From Alphaproteobacteria bacterium (lineage in GTDB: Bacteria; Pseudomonadota; Alphaproteobacteria; Micavibrionales; Micavibrionaceae), in the NCBI GenBank assembly GCA_023140905.1, contig JAGLKS010000286.1, positions 1 through 5,961 on the forward strand: a DNA stretch of 5,961 nucleotides, read 5' to 3'. Under the pieces are notes generated by a model that saw nothing but the letters and a program-made list of their open reading frames with translations, did no database searches and was not told where the DNA came from. Positions 1 through 5,864 of this stretch are shown in pieces. Within the stretch, counting starts at the first letter, position 1, and each line of letters begins with the position of its first letter. The position numbers were made by a program, and so were the translations under genes.

Positions 1-1
1 A

Positions 2-610
2 AAAGCAGCAAATTCAGCTCCTGCCCGGATAATTCCCAAAAAAACAGAAAAGCTTGATTTCATCGCAGGCGATTTCGTTGTTTATCCGGCACACGGAGTT
101 GGACAAATCGAAGGTGTTGAAGTTCAGGTAATTTCCGGCATGGAAGTGACCCTCTATACAATCAGCTTTGAAAAAGACCGTATGCGCCTTAAACTTCCGG
201 TCACAAAAGTAAAAATTTCCGGTCTTCGTAAACTTTCTTCCAAAGATCGTTTAAAGGATGCCTTAGCTACTTTGCAGGGACGTTCACAAGTGCGCCGCAT
301 CATGTGGAGCCGCCGTGCCCAAGAATATGAAACAAAGATCAATTCCGGTGATCCTGTCTCTATTGCCGAGGTCCTTCGTGATTTGAAGCGCAGCAACGAT
401 GACACAGAGCAATCCTACAGCGAACGTCAAATCTACCAATCTGCATTGGAAAGACTGGCTCGTGAGGTAGCTGCTGTTGACGACATTACAGAAATCAAAG
501 CAACAGAAAAACTTGAGGATCTGATGGGAAAGGTTTCTGCTTCTCCGGCCAATAACGAAGAAGCCGATTGTAATGATGCCGATGATGAGGAAAAAGCTAA
601 AGCAGCTTAA
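2..610 (+). CDS. carD: CarD/CdnL family RNA polymerase-binding transcription regulator (5' end cut off)
   Basis: The open frame runs in from the left edge, so the true start lies outside; 202 codons are visible and end at TAA 608-610. The ATG at 140 cannot be the start because it would cut the N-terminal domain in half. Visible residues 1-17 are a loose A/K/P-rich lead. Residues about 19-75 form the RNA-polymerase-interacting domain (FIAGDFVVYPAHGVGQI, then FEKDRMRLKLPVTKV). Residues about 80-175 are the helical DNA-binding domain, with MWSRRAQEY; its Trp at visible residue 102 (codon 305-307) matches the conserved Trp that in characterised CarD proteins contacts the upstream edge of the open promoter bubble. 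The last ~24 residues are an acidic, low-complexity tail. In known members CarD binds the RNA polymerase beta subunit and stabilises open complexes, notably at rRNA promoters. The family assignment is very secure; the role in this organism is inferred. Confidence 0.95.
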   Translation, partial: KAANSAPARIIPKKTEKLDFIAGDFVVYPAHGVGQIEGVEVQVISGMEVTLYTISFEKDRMRLKLPVTKVKISGLRKLSSKDRLKDALATLQGRSQVRRIMWSRRAQEYETKINSGDPVSIAEVLRDLKRSNDDTEQSYSERQIYQSALERLAREVAAVDDITEIKATEKLEDLMGKVSASPANNEEADCNDADDEEKAKAA

Positions 611-645
611 AGCTTTTCATTAAACGGAACTACTATATATAACAT

Positions 646-687
646 AAGCGCTCAACGAAGCTAGCCCTTCCTGAGCGCTTTAATTTT
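646..687 (+). terminator. Intrinsic terminator after carD, possibly shared with the converging M48 gene
   Basis: A perfect 9-bp inverted repeat (AAGCGCTCA at 646-654, TGAGCGCTT at 672-680) encloses a 17-nt loop, within which GAAG 657-660 can pair with CTTC 667-670. A T-rich tract (679-687, interrupted by AA) follows on the + strand, 36 bp beyond the carD stop. Read on the - strand the same stem is followed only by ATGTTATATA, so it would end the M48 transcript less well, but no better - strand terminator is visible before it. Confidence 0.72.
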
Positions 688-724
688 GTGTATTATACAT
701 CCACTTAAAACCTAGGATCAGGAT

Positions 725-2191
725 CTAGTAACGCGCCACTATCTTATACAATCCCCCGACTTTAACCGCTTCCTCTGCACTCATACCATTAAGCAGCCGG
801 AAACGTTCTTCCTTATACTCATCCACAGCCATACGCTTTACCAAACTGGAAACATTATCGCCCGAATGAGCTGTGATAATCCTAATACGGTAAGGTCCGT
901 AGATATTATAATCCGCCTCGCTCATCCTGCGAAAACTGTAAGTTGCCTTCTTCAAAGCATCAAGTTGTGCCTTTGTTGGATAAGATGGAAGAATTACCTG
1001 AAAACGTGCAATCTTATCCTCCGCCCACTGCACAGCAATAAGCTGTATCTTGGTAGATTTACCACTAACATTCCCTTCAATAGATGCTGTAGTGGCTTTC
1101 ATCCCGCCTATGATAATCTCCTCAGCACTTTCAACGTTCTGCCCTTTAAGCCAGATATCCCTCAAAAAGCGCATAGGACTAGCCCGTTCAGCATTCCCTT
1201 CCAGATCAAAAATAATCATCGAACCACTTGATGATCCTTTTCCCTTAGCCACCACCTGAGAAGAACTGTTATAGAGCTTGTAATCTTCAGGCACGCTGAA
1301 CATTAAACCAAGCTCGGGATGCACAAAATTATTACCGCGAATAAACCCTTGTGCCGCACTATCACCGTAGAATATACCATCTATAACACGTAAATAAGCA
1401 TCACGCCCGACAGCCCCGTTATTAGCTCCACCCAAGCCTTGAGCCTGAATTCTCGTTTTGTTAACACGCGCTGCCGTTGCAGGATGTGTGGAAAATAAAC
1501 TATTCATAGCATCAGACGACTTATTATCTCCCGCCATTTTCTTTTCTAAAGCACTCTGAGCTTGCAACCGTGAAAGAAAATCTGACATAGCCAGCATATT
1601 ATACCCCGAATAATTCAGATACCGTAGAGCAAGCGCATCAGCTTGATTCTCCTGATCGCGTGAATAAGACTTAAGATACAGATCACTTCCCACGCTCAAA
1701 GCCTGAGAAACACCCGTACTATCAATCGCTACAGATAAAATTGTTGTTCCAATACTCGTAACGACACTGCGTGAATAACGCTCAGCTGAATGACGCGCTG
1801 TGACATGCCCTGCCTCATGTGCAAGGACAGCCGCTACTTCTGCTTCACTACATGCCAAAGCCAAAATTCCGCGTGTGACATAAATATATCCTCCCGGCAA
1901 TGCAAAAGCATTCACCACTGGACTATCCAGTAAATGAAATTGGTATTGTACGTCAGGACGTTCCGTATTAGCTGTAACCTTCTTTCCAATTTCCGATACA
2001 TACTTCTGCAAACGTTTATCGTCATAAAGAGTATATTCTGTAAGGACTTTCCGATGCTCTTCCGCACCGATTTGTTTTTCCTGCGCAGTGTTCATAAAAG
2101 CCGTAAACTGCTTTTCTCCTGTAGCAGGATTAGTCGAACACGCTCCCAGTAAAATTAAAAGAATGGAAAATAAAAATAAACGCTTGAACAT
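725..2191 (-). CDS. M48 family zinc metalloprotease, outer-membrane lipoprotein (BepA/YfgC-like) with C-terminal LysM-like domain
   Basis: I chose the ATG at 2191-2189, giving 488 aa, because it opens a typical lipoprotein signal (MFKRLFLFSILLILLGAC). The lipobox LGAC places the lipidated Cys at residue 18, and Ser at +2 fits outer-membrane sorting. The frame stays open to an upstream ATG at 2272, but that extension is antisense to the neighbour's signal peptide. The peptidase core has VNAFALPGG (93-101), the zinc motif HEAGH (125-129) with catalytic Glu126, the likely third zinc ligand Glu181 in ENQAD, and THPATAARV (235-243). Residues ~290-425 are a less characterised region, and ~433-486 (IRIITAHSGDNV... 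LNGM... GGLYKIV) resembles the LysM-like end of alphaproteobacterial M48 proteins. BepA-type relatives degrade or help assemble outer-membrane proteins in the periplasm; that role here is inferred. All visible active-site residues are intact. The family call is secure, the exact substrate unknown. Confidence 0.92.
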   Translation of the reverse strand: MFKRLFLFSILLILLGACSTNPATGEKQFTAFMNTAQEKQIGAEEHRKVLTEYTLYDDKRLQKYVSEIGKKVTANTERPDVQYQFHLLDSPVVNAFALPGGYIYVTRGILALACSEAEVAAVLAHEAGHVTARHSAERYSRSVVTSIGTTILSVAIDSTGVSQALSVGSDLYLKSYSRDQENQADALALRYLNYSGYNMLAMSDFLSRLQAQSALEKKMAGDNKSSDAMNSLFSTHPATAARVNKTRIQAQGLGGANNGAVGRDAYLRVIDGIFYGDSAAQGFIRGNNFVHPELGLMFSVPEDYKLYNSSSQVVAKGKGSSSGSMIIFDLEGNAERASPMRFLRDIWLKGQNVESAEEIIIGGMKATTASIEGNVSGKSTKIQLIAVQWAEDKIARFQVILPSYPTKAQLDALKKATYSFRRMSEADYNIYGPYRIRIITAHSGDNVSSLVKRMAVDEYKEERFRLLNGMSAEEAVKVGGLYKIVARY

Positions 2192-2219
2192 CGTTCCAAC
2201 TCGCACGCATGATAGGGTC
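2184..2219 (+). promoter_or_regulatory. Possible promoter of the nuclease-like gene, inside the divergent start region
   Basis: TTGAAC (2184-2189) and CATGAT (2208-2213) are 18 bp apart and resemble weak -35 and -10 elements. Transcription from them would begin at about 2219-2220, which is the ATG itself, so the transcript would be leaderless. This fits the lack of a well-placed ribosome binding site: the AGGG at 2214-2217 is only 2 nt from the ATG. The -35 element lies inside the start of the opposing M48 gene. For the - strand, a TATACT-like -10 (2246-2241) sits within the signal-peptide codons of the nuclease-like gene, with no good -35. Both assignments are weak pattern matches. Confidence 0.22.
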
Positions 2220-3197
2220 ATGAAAAAGAGTTTAACGATAAGTATAGTTTTTACCACCCTGTTTCTGTGCATAGCCTCAGGCTTTCCACATTATGCGCAA
2301 GCAGGACAAAAAACATCTGGTACCCCACAGCCTCTTATTCTTTCTGAAGGTGATTTCAGCGACATGCATAAATCAGGCACAAGCACAGTTAGCGAAGTCA
2401 TAAACCCGATGACAATCATGCTTGAGGATAAACGCATAATCACATTGGCAGGTTTGGATTTTCCAGACCTTGATTTCTACAACCCCGGAGATCTGTCCGT
2501 CACTGCTCAAAAAGTTCTGGATGATTTTCTGACCGGTGAAAAAGTTGCTGTCTATCAAACCTCAAAATCAGATCAAGGGCGCATAAACCGCATGGGATAT
2601 CATATTGCCCACCTTGTACGCATTAACGATGGTGCTTTAAAAGGAAACCAAAATAAAAAAGGTAAAGATGTCTGGGTACAGGGATTAATGCTATCACTTG
2701 GATTAGCACGTGTCCGTACAACAAAATATAACCGCGATATGGCAGCACAAATGCTGGCTCTTGAGGATATAGCCCGCAAACAAAAGGACGGGTTGTGGAA
2801 CATGTCTGATTACATCTTGCTAACACCGGAGCAAGCCAAAGCACATATTGGCAGCTACCAACTCATTGAAGGTGTTGTCAAAGGAATCACAATGCATAAG
2901 AACAAGACCTATATTAATTTTGGGCATAACTGGCGCAAAGATTTTACTCTGGGTATAAGCGGCTCTAATGCCCGCACATTTCGCCGTGAACACATAGAAC
3001 CCCGCGAATGGAATGGTGCAACTATGCGCGTGCGGGGCTGGATAGAAAGCTTTAACGGTCCATATATTGAACTGGATCACCCGGAACGTGTGGAGATATT
3101 GTCTTCGACGCAACCCATTAAATCTAAATCCAGTGAAGAAAATGAAAACACCCCTATCACCCAAAAAGGTACAGCTCTACCTGCCTATAATCAATAA
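2220..3197 (+). CDS. Secreted staphylococcal-nuclease-like (thermonuclease family) protein, probably catalytically inactive
   Basis: The ATG at 2220 gives 325 aa with a clear Sec signal peptide (KK, a hydrophobic stretch ~6-20, cleavage probably after AQA at 26-28). The frame is open upstream to an ATG at 2088, but that would bury the signal and overlap the M48 gene heavily. Residues ~55-195 follow the SNase fold pattern: VINPMTIML, ITLAGLDFPD, the helix VTAQKVLDDFLTGEKV, then GYHIAHLV, GLMLSLGLARV and KQKDGLWN. Residues ~212-294 form a beta-rich, OB-like domain (EGVVKGI, YINFGHNWRKDFTLGI, MRVRGWIESFNGPYIELDHPE) seen in alphaproteobacterial members. By hand alignment the catalytic Arg35, Glu43 and Arg87 of S. 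aureus nuclease become Thr75, Asp83 and Tyr127, and calcium-site Asp21 becomes Met64; only Asp40 (Asp80) is kept. It is therefore probably a binding or structural protein rather than a nuclease. The Ser/Glu/Asn-rich tail is likely disordered. Confidence 0.85.
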   Translation: MKKSLTISIVFTTLFLCIASGFPHYAQAGQKTSGTPQPLILSEGDFSDMHKSGTSTVSEVINPMTIMLEDKRIITLAGLDFPDLDFYNPGDLSVTAQKVLDDFLTGEKVAVYQTSKSDQGRINRMGYHIAHLVRINDGALKGNQNKKGKDVWVQGLMLSLGLARVRTTKYNRDMAAQMLALEDIARKQKDGLWNMSDYILLTPEQAKAHIGSYQLIEGVVKGITMHKNKTYINFGHNWRKDFTLGISGSNARTFRREHIEPREWNGATMRVRGWIESFNGPYIELDHPERVEILSSTQPIKSKSSEENENTPITQKGTALPAYNQ

Positions 3198-3212
3198 TCT
3201 TGATTTCTATAG

Positions 3213-3241
3213 TTGAGAAAAAAGATATTAATGTCTATAAA
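3213..3241 (+). promoter_or_regulatory. Sigma-70-type promoter of pgk
   Basis: TTGAGA (3213-3218) and TATAAA (3236-3241) are separated by 17 bp; each element has one mismatch to the vegetative consensus. The predicted start is near 3248, leaving a leader of about 73 nt before the pgk ATG. The position in a 123-bp gap just upstream of a highly expressed glycolytic gene supports the call. No experimental evidence is available. Confidence 0.6.
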
Positions 3242-3256
3242 AGCCTAACGCTTTTT
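3239..3256 (+). terminator. Weak hairpin with T-run downstream of the nuclease-like gene
   Basis: AAAAGC (3239-3244), loop CTAAC and GCTTTT (3250-3255) plus one further T make a short stem with only two G-C pairs running into a T tract, 41 bp past the stop of the nuclease-like gene. It is the only terminator-like structure between this gene and pgk. It overlaps the predicted pgk -10 element and transcription start, so it would act only on transcripts reading through from upstream. Confidence 0.3.
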
Positions 3257-3280
3257 CATAGTAATAAATTACAAGCGTTA
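3246..3280. promoter_or_regulatory. Inverted repeat in the pgk leader (5' hairpin or operator)
   Basis: TAACGCTT (3246-3253) and AAGCGTTA (3273-3280) form a perfect 8-bp inverted repeat around a 19-nt AT-rich spacer. It begins at the predicted pgk transcription start, so the RNA could carry a 5'-terminal stem-loop, or the DNA could be a dyad operator overlapping the start site. No T-run follows on the + strand, so it is not a typical terminator. It shares GCTT 3250-3253 with the smaller hairpin at 3239-3255, so the two cannot form together. Confidence 0.35.
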
Positions 3281-3320
3281 ATGAATGACACTGAAATACT
3301 GAAATAAGGAAAAAGTTATT

Positions 3321-4535
3321 ATGTGTTTTAGAACATTAAAAGATATTGATGTTAATGGAAAAACTGTTCTACTCAGAGCTGACTTGAATGTTCCAATGAA
3401 GAACAACACAGTCACCGACTGTATGCGGATAGACCGCCTGAAACCTACAATAAAGTATCTACGTAAACACAATGCAAAAATTATTATCCTTTCACATTAT
3501 GGTCGCCCAAATGGAAAACGGGTTTTTGATATGTCTATGGGGTTTATTGCCCCTGTGTTGCAAACACGCTGGAATGTTCCAGTAAGCTTTTCACCTGATA
3601 CAATCGGCGATCACGTAAAAGAAAGCATCGCACACCTTCCACCTAAGAGTATTGTCCTTCTGGAAAATGCGCGTTTCCATAAAGAAGAAAAAAAGAATGA
3701 TGACAAATTTGCTAAAGAACTTTCCAAATTAGCGGATATTTACGTTAATGATGCATTTTCGACATCACACCGGGCACATGCTTCTATGGTAGGTATTACA
3801 AAATATCTTCCCAGTGTCGCAGGATTGCTGATGGAAGAAGAATTAAACGCTCTAAATCTGGCTTTAGGTGCACCGGAAAAACCTTTATTAGCTGTAATAG
3901 GTGGCTCAAAAGTTTCAACAAAACTAAGTGTTCTGGAAAATCTGATTGAGAAAGTTGATTATCTCGTCCTTGGTGGAGGAATGGCCAATACTTTCCTTTA
4001 TGCAAAAGGCGTTTCTATAGGAAAATCCCTGTGCGAAACCAATATGGCTAACACTGCCAGAGGAATCATGGAAAAAGCTGAGAAAATTGGCTGTAAGATT
4101 ATTCTACCAAAAGATGTCGTTATTACTACGGAGGAAATAAAAGAAGGCATGTTCTCAAATATCGTTGATATTGATAATATCCCTGATAATGCTCTAGCCG
4201 TTGATATTGGCCCCAAAAGTGTCAAATATATCAAAAAACACCTAAGCTCTTCTAAAACAGTTGTGTGGAACGGTCCGCTTGGTGTCTTTGAAATTAAACC
4301 GTTTGATAATGGAACAAATGAAATCGCCAAAGCTGTAGCAAGACGCACGAAGAACGGTAATTGCTCCAGTATTGCCGGAGGTGGAGACACTATTGCAGCT
4401 TTGGAAAATGCCGGTGTAGCGAATAAATTCTCCTATATTTCAACAGCTGGCGGTGCATTTCTTGAATGGCTGGAAGGTAAAGAACTTCCCGCTATTTCTC
4501 CATTACGGAAAAATGTGATGAGCAACGCGGCATAA
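3321..4535 (+). CDS. pgk: Phosphoglycerate kinase
   Basis: This 404-aa protein has the usual length for bacterial Pgk. It transfers phosphate between 1,3-bisphosphoglycerate and ADP to give 3-phosphoglycerate and ATP, in cytosolic glycolysis or gluconeogenesis. The N-terminal domain has the substrate-site signature LLRADLNVP (Arg19, Asp21, Asn23), Arg36, SHYGRP (58-63), Arg118 in ENARFH and Arg151 in SHRAHAS. The C-terminal domain has the nucleotide-site GGSKVSTK (194-201, Lys197 and Lys201), VVWNGPLGVFE (314-324), GGGDT (353-357) and STAGGAFLEWLEGK (374-387). All core catalytic residues are present. Minor departures from common sequences are Tyr in SHYGRP (usually Leu) and FSTSHRAHAS (often FGTAHRAHAS). 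The start is supported by AAGGA at 3306-3310, 10 nt before the ATG. It stands alone here, without the gap, tkt or fba genes that often accompany pgk, and appears to use its own promoter. Confidence 0.98.
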   Translation: MCFRTLKDIDVNGKTVLLRADLNVPMKNNTVTDCMRIDRLKPTIKYLRKHNAKIIILSHYGRPNGKRVFDMSMGFIAPVLQTRWNVPVSFSPDTIGDHVKESIAHLPPKSIVLLENARFHKEEKKNDDKFAKELSKLADIYVNDAFSTSHRAHASMVGITKYLPSVAGLLMEEELNALNLALGAPEKPLLAVIGGSKVSTKLSVLENLIEKVDYLVLGGGMANTFLYAKGVSIGKSLCETNMANTARGIMEKAEKIGCKIILPKDVVITTEEIKEGMFSNIVDIDNIPDNALAVDIGPKSVKYIKKHLSSSKTVVWNGPLGVFEIKPFDNGTNEIAKAVARRTKNGNCSSIAGGGDTIAALENAGVANKFSYISTAGGAFLEWLEGKELPAISPLRKNVMSNAA

Positions 4536-4567
4536 ACTTTTTGTTCCTCAACAACTTCTTTAAAAAC

Positions 4568-4594
4568 AAAAAAACCGGTGATTTTTGTCACCGG
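4568..4594 (-). terminator. Strong intrinsic terminator of the DUF2336 gene
   Basis: CCGGTGA (4575-4581) and TCACCGG (4588-4594) form a perfect, GC-rich 7-bp stem around a 6-nt loop. Read on the - strand it is followed by seven uninterrupted Ts (4574-4568), then G and five more Ts, the classic rho-independent pattern, 41 bp past the DUF2336 stop. On the + strand the stem is followed by CTGTAGTTG, so it is a poor T-run terminator for pgk, though the stem could still stabilise the pgk mRNA 3' end. Confidence 0.85.
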
Positions 4595-4610
4595 CTGTAG
4601 TTGTATAATT

Positions 4611-4630
4611 GGAGGTAGAAAATGTTATAG
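4611..4630 (+). other. Perfect Shine-Dalgarno followed by a two-codon minigene (ATG TTA TAG)
   Basis: GGAGG (4611-4615) sits 6 nt before ATG (4622-4624), which is followed by one sense codon and tandem TAG stops (4628-4633). A TATAAT lies just upstream at 4604-4609 but without a suitable -35. It sits in the convergent gap between pgk and the DUF2336 gene. It may be chance, a remnant of a lost + strand gene, or a translated minigene at the end of the pgk transcript; the sequence alone cannot decide. Confidence 0.15.
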
Positions 4631-4635
4631 TAGCT

Positions 4636-5775
4636 TCACTTAAGAATAATTCCTTGGGCAAATTCACACGTTATCTTACCGTAATATCTCAATGCTTGGC
4701 GAATATCATCAGGATGGACAAATTGTCCGTTTTTCCAGAATTTTCCTGTTAGCATAAACAGTGAAATAAAATCTTGTTTATTAACATCAAAAGCTTTGGA
4801 AATAAGAGCTAATCCCTGACCATTATTTTGTGTAAGAATCTGAGTGATTACATTCGGATCAATACCTGTAAAAACAGAAAGCTGCGCTACAAATGAGCGA
4901 GCATGTCCACGACGCAAAGTGCTAATCATCATCTGTATATTCAAAAACCCTTTATCTCTGGCAACACGTGCAGCCTCTACCATACGAGCCTCAGGCACAG
5001 AGCTATTTGGAAAGAATGAACAAGATTCAATAGAGTCTTCAACAATCTGCTCTACATTTTGTATAACCAGTGTCTTATCAACATCGTATTGATCTGCGAT
5101 ATAATGTTTAAGCTCTTCACCAGCATATTGATATAATGTGCTGGCGATTTGAGTTGACATCTCATCACGGCCCAATAGCGGCTTTACGATAGCTTCTTCC
5201 TGCTGAGCCAGATCCGACAGGGCAATCATTGTACTTTCACAAAGGAAAACCCCATCATTTTCAAGAAGTATCAGCGCTGTTTCTACATCTTTAGTTCCGG
5301 CAAGCATCTCGGTAACCTGATTTGCCAATCTCTTACGCGCAGCGATTGCCTTCCAGTATTCACTACCCTGTGACTTAATGATGTACAGCAAGTCAAAATC
5401 CCCTAATACCGGACTTGTTATTAAAACCGGGCGGGCAATATCAATATCATCATTCGCCAATTGCAAAATCAGACGAAGAGGAACGCTCTCTAATAACGAT
5501 AATCTGCAAGCCAAAGTCTTACGAACGCTTTCACCTGCTTCTGCGATAAGATCAATCAGCACATCTGCGACCATTTCGCTTTCACGAACTGTAATATCTG
5601 CTTCTAATATCGAGCAAATCTCACGTGCCAGCTCTATTCTTGATTGCTCAGTGCGCTCTCCGGCCAAGTCATATAGATGCCCGACCGAGCCTAAATACCT
5701 TTTAGCCGGTATAATGGGAATCTCATTTTCCCTATAACATCTTGTCTTCACGACTTTTGCCCCCACAATTATCAT
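4636..5775 (-). CDS. DUF2336 domain protein (alphaproteobacterial, helical-repeat, unknown function)
   Basis: This 379-aa protein matches the DUF2336 pattern. It starts with LAGERTEQSRIELAREI (37-53), continues with a helix-rich stretch (VADVLIDLI, VRKTLACRLS), and has the family's signature LANDDIDIARPVLITSPVL (106-124), then DLLYIIKSQGSEYWKAIAARKRL (128-150). The middle and C-terminal parts (to RRGHARSF 288-295 and GIDPNVITQIL 304-314) are also mainly helical, consistent with HEAT-like repeats used for protein-protein contacts. No signal peptide, membrane segment or catalytic motif is visible, so it is probably cytosolic. The ATG at 5775 has no clear ribosome binding site. A GTG at 5751 (371 aa), with GGGGG 8 nt upstream, is a credible alternative start, and conservation only begins well downstream of both. 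The gene is monocistronic here and ends in its own terminator. The family has no settled function that I can cite. Confidence 0.88.
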   Translation of the reverse strand: MIIVGAKVVKTRCYRENEIPIIPAKRYLGSVGHLYDLAGERTEQSRIELAREICSILEADITVRESEMVADVLIDLIAEAGESVRKTLACRLSLLESVPLRLILQLANDDIDIARPVLITSPVLGDFDLLYIIKSQGSEYWKAIAARKRLANQVTEMLAGTKDVETALILLENDGVFLCESTMIALSDLAQQEEAIVKPLLGRDEMSTQIASTLYQYAGEELKHYIADQYDVDKTLVIQNVEQIVEDSIESCSFFPNSSVPEARMVEAARVARDKGFLNIQMMISTLRRGHARSFVAQLSVFTGIDPNVITQILTQNNGQGLALISKAFDVNKQDFISLFMLTGKFWKNGQFVHPDDIRQALRYYGKITCEFAQGIILK

Positions 5776-5840
5776 GCATTATTATTTCTTTACTTTATTA
5801 AAAAGTTTATTCTTTAATTATTTAAAAACATATTCCAAAA

Positions 5841-5864
5841 AACGCTTATAATTTGCTGTGTTCC
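5841..5864 (-). promoter_or_regulatory. EcfG-like (general stress sigma) promoter motif upstream of the DUF2336 gene
   Basis: Read on the - strand, GGAAC (5864-5860) is followed after 15 nt by CGTT (5844-5841). Alphaproteobacterial EcfG sigma factors recognise GGAAC and CGTT, usually 16-17 nt apart, so this spacing is one short. Transcription would give a leader of roughly 60 nt before the ATG at 5775. The surrounding DNA (5776-5961) is extremely AT-rich and shows no clean vegetative promoter for this gene. The match could be chance. Confidence 0.22.

Noticed and set aside
866..1231. 121-codon + strand open frame within the M48 gene
   Set aside because: The opposite strand encodes a coherent protease C-terminus; this frame has no recognisable domain or ribosome binding site.
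2088..2219. Upstream extension of the nuclease-like gene to an ATG at 2088
   Set aside because: The added 44 residues are charged and non-conserved, would bury the Sec signal peptide, and overlap the M48 lipoprotein start on the other strand.
2192..2272. N-terminal extension of the M48 gene to an ATG at 2272, which contains a second lipobox-like MTLSC
   Set aside because: It is antisense to the signal-peptide codons of the nuclease-like gene, and the downstream ATG at 2191 opens a textbook lipoprotein signal; the second lipobox is most likely chance.
3998..4390. 130-codon open frame on the - strand inside pgk
   Set aside because: It lies wholly antisense to a clearly conserved pgk and its translation shows no recognisable domain; it is a shadow frame.
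4541..4554. TTGTT-CCTC-AACAA hairpin just after pgk as its terminator
   Set aside because: Only 5 bp, mostly A-T, and not followed by a T-run; too weak to call.
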